A stretch of 64,000 bases of DNA, taken from contig JADJPU010000001.1 in the NCBI GenBank assembly GCA_016713115.1, positions 186,001-250,000 on the forward strand. The letters run 5' to 3'. The DNA is from Cellvibrionales bacterium. Its GTDB lineage: Bacteria; Pseudomonadota; Gammaproteobacteria; Pseudomonadales; UBA7239. The notes under the pieces are model-generated. The model was not told where the DNA came from and searched no databases. It worked only from the letters and a program-made list of their open reading frames with translations. The translations under genes and the position numbers were made by a program. Shown piece after piece: positions 26,627-34,646 of this stretch. How positions within the stretch are numbered: the stretch's first letter is position 1; each line of letters begins with the position of its first letter.

Positions 26627-29164
26627 ATGCAACAAGAGAAAATCGTGGTAGTGGGCAACGGCATGGTGGGTCACCACTTTGTTGAGCAAATAATGAACGA
26701 CGGGCGCTACGCGATTACCGTCATCGGTGCTGAACCGCGTCCCGCTTACGACCGCGTTCATTTATCGGCTGTATTTGATGGCAGCACGCCCGCCGATTTA
26801 GCACTGGCTACACGCGAAGCGTATGAGGCCGCCGGCATTGAGGGCATTTTTGGCGAAGCGGTTACGGCAATTGATCGCGAAAGCAAAACAGTTATCACCG
26901 CATTAGGTAGAAAGTTTTCTTATGACAAATTGGTGCTCGCCACCGGTTCTTATCCCTTTGTGCCACCCGTGCCGGGGCATGACCACAAACACTGCTTCGT
27001 CTACCGCACGATAGACGATCTCGGCAATATTCGCGCCGCTGCCAAAAACGCCAAAACAGGCGTTGTGGTCGGTGGTGGTCTACTGGGTTTAGAAGCCGCG
27101 AATGCACTGCGCAACCTCGGCCTCGAAACCCATGTTGTGCAATTTTCGGCACAACTGATGGACGCACAAGTTGATGCTGATGGCGGCGCTATTTTGCGCA
27201 GCAAGATTGAAGAACTCGGCATCCGTGTACATGTCAACAAAAACACCGTAAAAATTTCCGAGCAGAAAAAAACTGGCATATTGCAAATGCAATTTGCCGA
27301 TGGCGAAACGCTAGACACTGACCTCATCGTTTTTTCAGCGGGCGTGCGCCCAGACGATGCACTCGCCAAAGCTGCCGATCTAAAAATGGGCGAGCGCGGC
27401 GGCATCATGATTGATTACCACTGCAAAACCAGCGACTCCGATATTTTTGCCATTGGTGAATGTGCACTGTGGGGCGGAAAATTATTCGGCTTGGTCGCGC
27501 CAGGCTATCAAATGGCCAAAGTTGCCGCTGACGCACTGCAAGGTGGCGAATTGTGTTTCAACGGTGCGGACATGAGCACCAAATTAAAATTGCTTGGAGT
27601 GGATGTTGGCTCTATCGGTGATGCACATGCGCGCACACCGGGCAGTAAAAGTTATCGCATTGTGGATGAACACAAAGGCATCTATAAAAAAGTCGTCGTC
27701 AACGAAGACGCCACCAAAGTATTGGGCGGCGTGTTAATTGGCGACAACAGCGATTACGACACACTGCTGCAATACATGCTGAATGAAATTGCGATTCCCG
27801 GCAGCCCACTCGCCTTGATTGCTCCCGCCGGTGAAAACAAACCGGTACTCGGCGCATCTGCACTGCCAATGACCGCTACGATTTGTTCTTGTCTCAATGT
27901 CAGCAAACAAAATATCTGCGACAGCATTGCTGCCGGCTGCTGTTCGCTTGCTGATGTTAAAGCCGAAACCAAAGCCAGCAGCGGTTGCGGCGGCTGCGCG
28001 GCACTGCTGAAAAATGTGGTGGAAACTGAACTCGCTGCGCGCGGCGTGGAAGTGAATAAATCCATTTGCGAACACTTCGCGCACACACGCCAAGAACTGT
28101 TCCACATTGTTAAAGTAAACGGCTATACCACTTTCGAAGAAGTGGTGCGTTTTCACGGCAAAGGCCACGGCTGCGATATTTGCAAACCAACCATTGGCTC
28201 CATACTTGCTTCACTGAACAACGCGTATGTGTTGTCAAATAAATTAGTGCCGCTGCAAGACACCAACGACACTTTTCTCGCCAATATGCAAAAAGACGGC
28301 ACCTTTTCTGTGGTGCCACGCATGGCCGGAGGCGAAGTCACGCCCGATGGTTTGATCGCTGTCGGTCAAGTCGCAAAAAAATACAATCTCTACACCAAAA
28401 TCACCGGCGGTCAGCGCGTGGATTTATTCGGCGCGCGCGTGCACGAACTGCCACTGATTTGGAAAGAATTGATTGATGCCGGTTTTGAAACCGGTCATGC
28501 CTATGGAAAATCGGTACGCACAGTAAAATCTTGCGTCGGTTCCACATGGTGCCGCTACGGCGTGCAAGATTCTGTCGGCATGGCGATTCAATTGGAAAAT
28601 CGTTACAAAGGTTTGCGCTCGCCGCATAAATTAAAATTTGCGGTTTCTGGTTGCACGCGCGAATGCGCTGAAGCGCAGAGCAAAGACATCGGCGTCATCG
28701 CCACCGAAAAAGGTTGGAATTTGTATGTGTGCGGCAACGGCGGCATGCGCCCGCGTCACGCTGAATTATTTGCCACCGATCTCGATGATGAAACACTGAT
28801 CCAATACATTGATCGCTTGTTGATGTTCTATGTCGAAACGGCCGACCGCCTGCAACGCACCTCGGTGTGGCGTGAAAATCTCGAAGGCGGCCTCGAATAT
28901 CTGCAAGCCGTTGTCATCAAAGATTCACTTGGTATTGCCAACCAACTGGAAGCGCGCATGGCGCACATCGCCGCCACTTATCAGTGCGAATGGAAAACCA
29001 CGGTCGAAGATCCGGAAAAACTGAAACGCTTCCGCTCCTTCATCAACGAGCCAAGCGCGCTGGATGAAAACATTGTGTTTGTCAGCGAACGCGGCCAACC
29101 GCGCCCCGCTACTGCCGCTGAAAAATCCGCCAACCGTATCGCTGCCAAGGAGCTAGCCGTATGA
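26627..29164 (+). CDS. nirB: NAD(P)H-dependent nitrite reductase, large subunit
   Basis: Reduces nitrite to ammonium with six electrons from NAD(P)H, in the cytoplasm, together with NirD. The 845 residues contain an N-terminal FAD/NAD-binding region (VVVGNGMVGHH, VVVGGGLLGLEAANAL), a BFD-like 2Fe-2S domain (CSCLNVSKQNICDS...SGCGGC), a nitrite/sulfite-reductase ferredoxin-like half, and the siroheme-4Fe-4S ligands in VGSTWCRYG and SGCTRECAEA. The length matches the family. The ATG at 26627 is preceded by GAGGTAG. A sigma54-like promoter lies 40-55 bp upstream. nirD overlaps its end. Confidence 0.95.
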   Translation: MQQEKIVVVGNGMVGHHFVEQIMNDGRYAITVIGAEPRPAYDRVHLSAVFDGSTPADLALATREAYEAAGIEGIFGEAVTAIDRESKTVITALGRKFSYDKLVLATGSYPFVPPVPGHDHKHCFVYRTIDDLGNIRAAAKNAKTGVVVGGGLLGLEAANALRNLGLETHVVQFSAQLMDAQVDADGGAILRSKIEELGIRVHVNKNTVKISEQKKTGILQMQFADGETLDTDLIVFSAGVRPDDALAKAADLKMGERGGIMIDYHCKTSDSDIFAIGECALWGGKLFGLVAPGYQMAKVAADALQGGELCFNGADMSTKLKLLGVDVGSIGDAHARTPGSKSYRIVDEHKGIYKKVVVNEDATKVLGGVLIGDNSDYDTLLQYMLNEIAIPGSPLALIAPAGENKPVLGASALPMTATICSCLNVSKQNICDSIAAGCCSLADVKAETKASSGCGGCAALLKNVVETELAARGVEVNKSICEHFAHTRQELFHIVKVNGYTTFEEVVRFHGKGHGCDICKPTIGSILASLNNAYVLSNKLVPLQDTNDTFLANMQKDGTFSVVPRMAGGEVTPDGLIAVGQVAKKYNLYTKITGGQRVDLFGARVHELPLIWKELIDAGFETGHAYGKSVRTVKSCVGSTWCRYGVQDSVGMAIQLENRYKGLRSPHKLKFAVSGCTRECAEAQSKDIGVIATEKGWNLYVCGNGGMRPRHAELFATDLDDETLIQYIDRLLMFYVETADRLQRTSVWRENLEGGLEYLQAVVIKDSLGIANQLEARMAHIAATYQCEWKTTVEDPEKLKRFRSFINEPSALDENIVFVSERGQPRPATAAEKSANRIAAKELAV

Positions 29165-29514
29165 GTAATGTCATCGCCATGCAACCCAAAGCCGAATGGC
29201 AGGAAATCTGCAGCCTCGACGACCTCGTTGCCTATTCCGGTATCAGCGCCCGCGTCAACGGCGTGCAGATCGCGCTGTTCTATGTGCCGGATGCGGAGCC
29301 TAGCGTCTACGCGCTCGACAATTGGTGCCCCGCCGCCAATGCCAATGTGCTGGCGCGCGGTATCGTCGGTGATATCAACGGCGAGCTGGTGGTTGCCTCC
29401 CCGCTCTACAAAGAACATTTCTCACTGACTACGGGGCAATGTTTGGAGAAAGCGCTGCAAGTGCGCGTATGGCCGGTGGCGATACACAACGGCACGGTAT
29501 CTGTCGCGGTGTAA
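29161..29514 (+). CDS. nirD: Nitrite reductase small subunit NirD
   Basis: A Rieske-fold partner of NirB, 117 residues. It has the fold landmarks (ALDNWCPAANANVLARGIVGD, SPLYKEHFSL) but lacks the Cys-His pairs that bind a Rieske cluster, as is normal for NirD. Its ATG overlaps the nirB stop (ATGA), so the two are probably translated together. Confidence 0.93.
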   Translation: MSNVIAMQPKAEWQEICSLDDLVAYSGISARVNGVQIALFYVPDAEPSVYALDNWCPAANANVLARGIVGDINGELVVASPLYKEHFSLTTGQCLEKALQVRVWPVAIHNGTVSVAV

Positions 29515-29528
29515 GCGACCAATAAATA

Positions 29529-29542
29529 TTGATCTAAATCAT
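29529..29542 (+). promoter_or_regulatory. FNR/Anr-type binding site upstream of hmp
   Basis: TTGAT-CTAA-ATCAT, one base from the FNR consensus TTGAT-N4-ATCAA. Dnr/NNR-type regulators use the same sequence. It lies 70 bp upstream of the hmp ATG, between nirD and hmp, so it probably serves hmp rather than nirBD. Confidence 0.65.
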
Positions 29543-29564
29543 TGACTATCGTGGCTCAATCCAT

Positions 29565-29587
29565 AAGATGTAAATCATATACATGTT
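29565..29587 (+). promoter_or_regulatory. NsrR-like operator upstream of hmp
   Basis: The 23-base inverted repeat has arms AAGATGTAAAT and AACATGTATAT (read on the other strand), matching at nine of eleven positions and resembling the NsrR consensus built on AAGATGYATTT. NsrR is the NO-sensing repressor of hmp in many proteobacteria. The site ends 12 bases before the start codon, a repressing position. Confidence 0.6.
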
Positions 29588-29599
29588 ATGGAGACAGCC

Positions 29600-30826
29600 A
29601 TGCTCAGTGAAAAAACCATCCAGATCGTTAAATCTACCGCCCCCATCCTGCAAGAACACGGCGAAACGCTGACTCGCCATTTCTACAAACGCATGTTCAG
29701 CCACAATCCCGAAGTGGCACCGTTCTTTAACCAAGCTCACCAAGGCGCGGGCAACCAACAGCGCGCCTTGGCTGGTGCTATCGCCGCTTATGCTGCCAAC
29801 ATTGATAACTTGGAAGTGCTGGGCGGCGCGGTCGAGCTGATCGCACAAAAACACGCTTCACTCATGATCAAAGCTGAACAATATCCCATTGTCGGCGAAA
29901 ACCTGTTGGCCTCTATTCGCGAAGTGTTGGGCGCAGGCGCAACCGATGACATCATCAATGCGTGGGCTGAAGCCTACGGCTTTTTGGCTGATATTTTGAT
30001 CGGTCGCGAAAAGCAAATTTACGCAGAAAATGCACAGAAAACTGGCGGTTGGGAAGGTTTCAAATCGCTGCGTGTGGTTCGCAAAGAAAAAGAAAGCAGC
30101 AACATCACTTCCTTCTATTTGGCCAATACCGATGGCGCGCCACTGCCCGCGTTCAAGCCAGGACAGTACGTCACCGTGCGCATGGCCACACCGAACGGCT
30201 CCACTACTATGCGCAACTACAGCCTCTCCGACAAACCCGGTCAGGATTACTTCCGCATCAGCGTAAAACGCGAAGTGCCACCAGCGGCCAACACACCGGC
30301 TGGCTATGTTTCCAATCAACTGCACGACAACATTGATGTCGGCAGCACGCTAGAAATCGCGCCACCTTGCGGCGAGTTTTTCCTTGATGTCAGCGAAAAA
30401 CACGCGCGTCCTTTGGTGCTACTGGCTGCGGGTGTTGGCATCACGCCCATCAACAGCATTCTGCTCACTGCGTTGGATGCATTCCCTGAGCGCGAAATTG
30501 TGTTGGTACACGCCGTGTTGAATCCTGAAGTGCAAGCATTCCGCGCTTCTTTTGATGCACTGGCGCAAAAACACAAAAATCTGAAAGTTTATTACCGCTA
30601 CAGCGATGCAGCGCCCGTCAGCGCAGCCAATGCCAGTAACGGTTTTGTGACTGCCGAATATTTGGAATCACTGCTCTCCGGACGCGATGCCGATTACTTT
30701 TTCTGCGGCCCGCAGCCCTTCATGGTCGCGCTGTATCACGGCTTGATGCAGTGGGGCATTCCCGCTTCGCAAGTGCATTTCGAGTTCTTCGGCCCGCGAC
30801 AAGAACTGGAAAAACAACCGGCGTAA
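29600..30826 (+). CDS. hmp: Flavohemoprotein, nitric oxide dioxygenase
   Basis: Converts NO and O2 to nitrate using NAD(P)H. The 408 residues comprise a globin domain (1-140) with Tyr29 and proximal His85, a FAD domain with RNYSLSDKPGQDYFRISVKR, and an NAD domain with LLAAGVGITPINS and FFCGPQPFM. The ATG at 29600 has GGAG six bases upstream and gives the usual N-terminus, so the ATG at 29588 is rejected. FNR-like and NsrR-like sites upstream suggest induction by NO and low oxygen. Its product nitrate feeds the neighbouring reductases. Confidence 0.96.
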   Translation: MLSEKTIQIVKSTAPILQEHGETLTRHFYKRMFSHNPEVAPFFNQAHQGAGNQQRALAGAIAAYAANIDNLEVLGGAVELIAQKHASLMIKAEQYPIVGENLLASIREVLGAGATDDIINAWAEAYGFLADILIGREKQIYAENAQKTGGWEGFKSLRVVRKEKESSNITSFYLANTDGAPLPAFKPGQYVTVRMATPNGSTTMRNYSLSDKPGQDYFRISVKREVPPAANTPAGYVSNQLHDNIDVGSTLEIAPPCGEFFLDVSEKHARPLVLLAAGVGITPINSILLTALDAFPEREIVLVHAVLNPEVQAFRASFDALAQKHKNLKVYYRYSDAAPVSAANASNGFVTAEYLESLLSGRDADYFFCGPQPFMVALYHGLMQWGIPASQVHFEFFGPRQELEKQPA

Positions 30827-30848
30827 TCTGCTCTTAAATGTCGACCGT

Positions 30849-30881
30849 AAAAAAGGCTTGCAGCGATGCAAGCCTTTTTTT
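30849..30881 (+). terminator. Rho-independent terminator of hmp
   Basis: AGGCTTGCA (30854-30862), loop GCGA, TGCAAGCCT (30867-30875), followed by a T run. The As on the left let it act in both directions. A near copy in inverted orientation lies at 31602-31627. Confidence 0.85.
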
Positions 30882-30954
30882 GTTTATTAGCTTCCACCCA
30901 TCCAAGTTTTGCCATGGGCTGCAATCCAAATTGAGGGGATTACCCGTGTGGCCA

Positions 30955-30972
30955 TGTGTTAATATGTACACA
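30955..30972. promoter_or_regulatory. Candidate operator of the toxin-antitoxin operon
   Basis: TGTGT-N8-ACACA is a perfect 5 bp inverted repeat 23 bases upstream of the antitoxin ATG. Ribbon-helix-helix antitoxins usually bind short palindromes in this position. The assignment rests on location and symmetry only. Confidence 0.4.
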
Positions 30973-30994
30973 AGCAAATACAAACGGTGATTTT

Positions 30995-31237
30995 ATGTCC
31001 ACTACAATGACCATCCGCTTGGAGCCCGCCGTCAAAGATCGACTAGATCAACTGGCTGCAGCCACCCATCGCAGCAAATCCTACTTGGCGGCAGAAGCGA
31101 TTGCCGAGTACATCAGCCTCAATGAATGGCAGATCAAGGAAATCCATACAGCTATCAAGGAGGCTGATGCGGGCAATTTTGCGTCACAGGCAGAGGTTGA
31201 TGCAGTTGCCCAGAAGTGGAGTATGCATGCAAGTTAG
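30995..31237 (+). CDS. Ribbon-helix-helix antitoxin
   Basis: An 80-residue protein with an N-terminal ribbon-helix-helix fold (TMTIRLEPAVKDRLDQLAAATHRSKSYLAAEAI), the DNA-binding type seen in ParD/CopG/RelB antitoxins. The C-terminal tail would wrap the toxin. The ATG at 30995 is chosen because the fold begins right after it. It overlaps the toxin gene by 11 bases, the usual order of antitoxin then toxin, and probably represses its own promoter through the palindrome upstream. Confidence 0.85.
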   Translation: MSTTMTIRLEPAVKDRLDQLAAATHRSKSYLAAEAIAEYISLNEWQIKEIHTAIKEADAGNFASQAEVDAVAQKWSMHAS

Positions 31238-31511
31238 GTGGCTCAAGAAAGCGCTGGGCAATCTTGATGGTGAAGCCACCTACATTGCGCAAGACAACCC
31301 CGTCGCCGCACAGAAAGTGGCGCAAACAATCATGGACACCGTAGCGTTACTGGCGGACCAACCCGCGATGGGAGCACCCGGTCGAATTACTGGTACGCGA
31401 GAGTTGGTTGTTCCCGATACGCGCTATTTAATTCCGTACCGCGTCAAAAACGGGCAGGTTGAAATTCTTCGCGTATTCCACACATCCAGAAAACCACCTG
31501 AACAATGGTAG
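31227..31511 (+). CDS. RelE/ParE-family toxin
   Basis: A 94-residue toxin of the RelE/ParE superfamily. WLKKALGNLDGEATYIAQDNP and the closing ELVVPDTRYLIPYRVKNGQVEILRVFHTSRKPPEQW block are typical, with the basic and aromatic C-terminal residues of the fold. ParE members poison gyrase and RelE members cleave mRNA. The strong antitoxin match to ParD-like RHH proteins favours ParE, but the target is not proven. The gene overlaps the antitoxin. Confidence 0.85.
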   Translation: MQVRWLKKALGNLDGEATYIAQDNPVAAQKVAQTIMDTVALLADQPAMGAPGRITGTRELVVPDTRYLIPYRVKNGQVEILRVFHTSRKPPEQW

Positions 31512-31601
31512 GTGCGTTGGTTAAGAGAAATCCCGCCACTTCAAAGTAATTACTTTTTCTGGCGTGGCCCCCAGCGAGACCCCAAGTAAAACCTCAGACA
31601 T

Positions 31602-31627
31602 AAAAAAGGCCTGCATCGCTGCAAGCC
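31602..31627 (-). terminator. Terminator behind tRNA-Lys
   Basis: Read leftwards: AAGGCTTGCA, loop GCGA, TGCAGGCCTT, then six Ts. All ten positions pair, one as G-U. It directly follows the tRNA-Lys gene and nearly repeats the hmp terminator in inverted orientation. Confidence 0.8.
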
Positions 31628-31637
31628 TTAGAGAAAA

Positions 31638-31712
31638 TGGTGGGTCGTGATGGATTCGAACCATCGACCAATTGGTTAAAAGCCAACTGCTCTACCACTG
31701 AGCTAACGACCC
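31638..31712 (-). tRNA. tRNA-Lys (anticodon TTT)
   Basis: A 75-base gene with encoded CCA. Acceptor GGGTCGT pairs with ACGACCC. The D arm is AGCTCAGTGGTAGAGC, the anticodon loop CTTTTAA gives UUU, and the T arm is GATGGTTCGAATCCATC. Its position behind queC and the tol-pal operon matches Pseudomonas chromosomes. Confidence 0.97.
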
Positions 31713-31777
31713 TCAAAAGAGGCGCTCATCTTAATGTCTGACCGCAAAAAAACAAGTATTTTTTACTGCAATTTCTG

Positions 31778-32473
31778 TCATTGATAGCGCGTGGGATCGG
31801 CAACACCCGCCTGCTGAAACCCTTCACGGCGCAAACGACAACTATCACAAGCACCGCACGCTGCGCCTGTACTATCCGCTTGATAACACGACACGGTCTG
31901 CGCGTAATTCACATTCAACTGCACGCCTTGCTGAATGATTGCCGCCTTGGTCAGTTGCAGCAGCGGCGCGTGGATGGTGATCGTGCGCCCCTCTACGCCG
32001 GCCTTGGTGGCGAGATTCGCCAGCGTCTGAAACGCTTCAATATAGGCAGGGCGGCAATCAGGGTAGCCAGAGTAATCCACCGCATTCACACCGATAAAAA
32101 TATCGCGCGCATCCAGCACTTCTGCCCAACCGAGAGCAATCGACAAAAACACTGTGTTGCGCGCCGGCACATAGGTCACCGGTATGCCTTCGCTGACATC
32201 GGTGGGTACCGCAATACTGCTATCGGTTAGCGCCGAGCCGCCGATGGTGGAGAGATCCAGCGTTACAACTTTGTGCGCCACCGCACTGCCAACCATTGAT
32301 ACTTTTTCTGCTGCAGCCAGCTCAGAACGGTGTCGCTGCCCGTAATCAAACGCCAGCGTGTAACAGCTGTAACCCTGCGCTGCCGCCATTGCCAACACGG
32401 TGGCTGAATCCAAACCGCCCGACACCAACACCACGGCTTTTTTTTCTGCAGTCGCCTCAGCGCCCACGCTCAT
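31778..32473 (-). CDS. queC: 7-cyano-7-deazaguanine synthase QueC
   Basis: Converts 7-carboxy-7-deazaguanine to preQ0 with ATP and ammonia in queuosine synthesis. The 231 residues hold the PP-loop SGGLDS at 18-23 and a C-terminal zinc site (SCYQADSTGAACGACDSCRLR). The start overlaps the end of queE by 17 bases, so the two genes form one unit. Confidence 0.95.
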   Translation of the reverse strand: MSVGAEATAEKKAVVLVSGGLDSATVLAMAAAQGYSCYTLAFDYGQRHRSELAAAEKVSMVGSAVAHKVVTLDLSTIGGSALTDSSIAVPTDVSEGIPVTYVPARNTVFLSIALGWAEVLDARDIFIGVNAVDYSGYPDCRPAYIEAFQTLANLATKAGVEGRTITIHAPLLQLTKAAIIQQGVQLNVNYAQTVSCYQADSTGAACGACDSCRLRREGFQQAGVADPTRYQ

Positions 32474-33092
32474 CTCCCCAAATAATTTTGTGTAATTGCA
32501 ATTGCATGCGCACGGGTAAATTATCTGCCACGATCCAATCCGCTAAATCACGATAATTTAACTGATCAAACGATGGCGAGAACAACACCTCGCCCACTTT
32601 TTCATGCAACTGGTACTGGTCGATTTGCAGGCGAGCCCATTCATAATCAGCACGATCACACAACACAAATTTAATTTGATCGTGGCGATTTAACTGCGCA
32701 ATATTTTCGTAGCGATTGCGCGCCAGTTCACCCGATGCGGGCGTTTTCAAATCCACCACGCGCGATACGCGCACATCGACTTCATCAATCGCCATTGCGC
32801 CGCCGGTTTCCAACGAGACTTCGTAACCTGCATCACACAATTGTTTTAATAGTGCGTGCACATTGGGCTGCGCAAGTGGCTCGCCGCCCGTTACGGTGAC
32901 ATAGCGCGGCTTGTGCGCCGCCACAGCTTGCACAATGGCATCGACTGTCATCGACTGCCCGCCTTCAAATGCGTAAGCGGTATCGCAATACACACAGCGC
33001 AGCGGGCAGCCAGTCAAACGCACAAACACCGTAGGCAAACCCACCGTGCGTGCCTCGCCTTGCAGCGAATAAAAAATCTCGCTGATGCGCAA
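32457..33092 (-). CDS. queE: 7-carboxy-7-deazaguanine synthase QueE
   Basis: A radical-SAM enzyme that contracts the ring of 6-carboxytetrahydropterin to 7-carboxy-7-deazaguanine. The 211 residues carry the cluster ligands C29, C33 and C36 (GCPLRCVYC) and the TGGEPL motif that contacts S-adenosylmethionine. It lies downstream of cpoB and overlaps queC, the usual order in Pseudomonas-like genomes. Confidence 0.95.
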   Translation of the reverse strand: MRISEIFYSLQGEARTVGLPTVFVRLTGCPLRCVYCDTAYAFEGGQSMTVDAIVQAVAAHKPRYVTVTGGEPLAQPNVHALLKQLCDAGYEVSLETGGAMAIDEVDVRVSRVVDLKTPASGELARNRYENIAQLNRHDQIKFVLCDRADYEWARLQIDQYQLHEKVGEVLFSPSFDQLNYRDLADWIVADNLPVRMQLQLHKIIWGDERGR

Positions 33093-33129
33093 TGTTTTTC
33101 AGATGCAATCACAACAACAATCTAAGCAA

Positions 33130-33942
33130 TCACATGGATTCGAGATAGCTTTTTGCCAGCGGCGCAGACTTTGAACTTCCAGCAGCAACCTCTTTTAACA
33201 GGCTTCGCGCCTGCTCAGTTTTACCCTGCTGGTTATAAATTTTTCCCAAATTGTATTTCGCATCATCCGCTTTGCTGTGGCTGGGAAACCGCTCAATGAG
33301 CGAAGAAAAAGATTTTGCGGAGCTATCCATGTCACCTTTGGTTTGATAAATGAATCCTAACCAAAACAACGAGCTACCCGCGTAATTACTATTGGGATAT
33401 TGTTGGGTAACACCTTGGAAAGCCGTGCCAGCTTTGTCGTACTCTTTTTCTTTCAACAAGCTGTAGGCCGCTTCGTATTCGATCTGTCCATCGTTATTCA
33501 CCGCTGGCGAATTGCTGTTTGTTGCTGCTGTATTTGTTGCTGCACTGCCATCACCACTGGCAGAAGCAACAGCGGCACCAGCTGCACTTTGCCCCATAGT
33601 CATTTGCTGTTTGCTCAAATTATCAATGGCGTGTTGCTGCTCCTCCAACTGACCGCGCATAGTCGCCACTTCATCGCGCAACTGCTGCACTTGGATAAAC
33701 AAGCTGCCACTGCCCGCTTCGCCACCAGCACTTGTCGCACTATTATTTGCACCAACACCCGCCGCGCTTTGATCGGTGCCGTAAGTTTGTGCGGCGCTTG
33801 TCGCACCACCTTCATAGCCTTGATTCACCTCTGCACGCGGCTGCTTTGTGCTGAGATCAATCACTTGCGCGGGCGCTGCATTTACTGCAGCACCGAAAGA
33901 CAGCAGACTCACAAAAAATGCTATTTTTTTTGCACTGTTCAT
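33130..33942 (-). CDS. cpoB: Cell division coordinator CpoB (YbgF)
   Basis: A periplasmic protein that links the Tol machine to peptidoglycan synthesis during division. The 270-residue protein has a signal peptide (FFVSLLSFGAAVNAA), a low-complexity Gly/Ala/Ser/Thr/Asn stretch, a trimerising coiled coil (about residues 80-115) and C-terminal TPR repeats (YEAAYSLLKEKEYDKA, SLFWLGFIYQTKGDM, KYNLGKIYNQQGKTEQA). The ATG at 33940-33942 has GGAG eight bases upstream. The ATG six bases earlier is too close to it. Confidence 0.9.
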   Translation of the reverse strand: MNSAKKIAFFVSLLSFGAAVNAAPAQVIDLSTKQPRAEVNQGYEGGATSAAQTYGTDQSAAGVGANNSATSAGGEAGSGSLFIQVQQLRDEVATMRGQLEEQQHAIDNLSKQQMTMGQSAAGAAVASASGDGSAATNTAATNSNSPAVNNDGQIEYEAAYSLLKEKEYDKAGTAFQGVTQQYPNSNYAGSSLFWLGFIYQTKGDMDSSAKSFSSLIERFPSHSKADDAKYNLGKIYNQQGKTEQARSLLKEVAAGSSKSAPLAKSYLESM

Positions 33943-34045
33943 CAACATATCTCCAATCGTTTTTAACTCATGTTAAAAAAACATGTTCAAAAATAAAAAA
34001 GGCCAGCCTAATGCTGACCCTTTTTTTCACCCAAAGCCGGTGTTT

Positions 34046-34558
34046 TTATTTAACGATTTCTACACGGCGATTTTTGCTATACGCCGATTCATCGCTGCCT
34101 TGCTCCGCAGGGCGCTCTTCACCGAAGCTCACCACTTCCAACTGGCTAGAGCTCACGCCACGCATAGACAGATAATCGGCTACCGATTTACCGCGTCGTT
34201 CACCGAGTGCCATGTTGTATTCACGCGTGCCACGCTCGTCGGTATTACCTTGCAGCACGGCGTGTTGACCAGAGCTTTTCAGCAATTCGCTGTACGCGTT
34301 CAACATTTCTTCTGAAGCAGGCTGGATGTTGGCGCTGTCGAATTCAAAATACACCACATTGCCGTATTGATCAGAAACAGAACCCCAATCGCCACTGCCA
34401 GAACCAATGCCACGCGTGTCTGCGCCATTCAGACCATCTGCGCCACTACCGCCGTTGGCAGAAGCATTTTCATCTTCGCTGCTCTGTTGGCTAGAGCAAC
34501 CTGCCATCAACACGACAGCGAATGCAACACCGAGAATTTTTTGCATCATGATGGACAT
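34046..34558 (-). CDS. pal: Peptidoglycan-associated lipoprotein Pal
   Basis: An outer-membrane lipoprotein that binds peptidoglycan and TolB. The 170 residues include a lipobox LMAGC with Cys21, a Gly/Ser linker and an OmpA-like domain with VYFEFDSANIQ, GNTDERGTREYNMALGERR and SFGEERP, the diaminopimelate-binding block. AAGGA precedes the first ATG. It follows tolB in the operon. Confidence 0.95.
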   Translation of the reverse strand: MSIMMQKILGVAFAVVLMAGCSSQQSSEDENASANGGSGADGLNGADTRGIGSGSGDWGSVSDQYGNVVYFEFDSANIQPASEEMLNAYSELLKSSGQHAVLQGNTDERGTREYNMALGERRGKSVADYLSMRGVSSSQLEVVSFGEERPAEQGSDESAYSKNRRVEIVK

Positions 34559-34646
34559 AAGTATTCCTTCGTAAACGAGTGAAAGATAAGAAAAATAACA
34601 GCGGGCGCGATTATAACACTCTCAATTAGTATCGCACCCCTAAAAA

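Noticed and set aside
30955..31511. Toxin-antitoxin pair as part of a genomic island or integron
   Set aside because: No integrase, attachment-site duplication or other cargo was found around it.
32970..33600. Low-complexity stretch of cpoB as a repeat array
   Set aside because: It is a coding linker rich in Ala, Gly, Ser, Thr and Asn, with no regular unit at DNA level.
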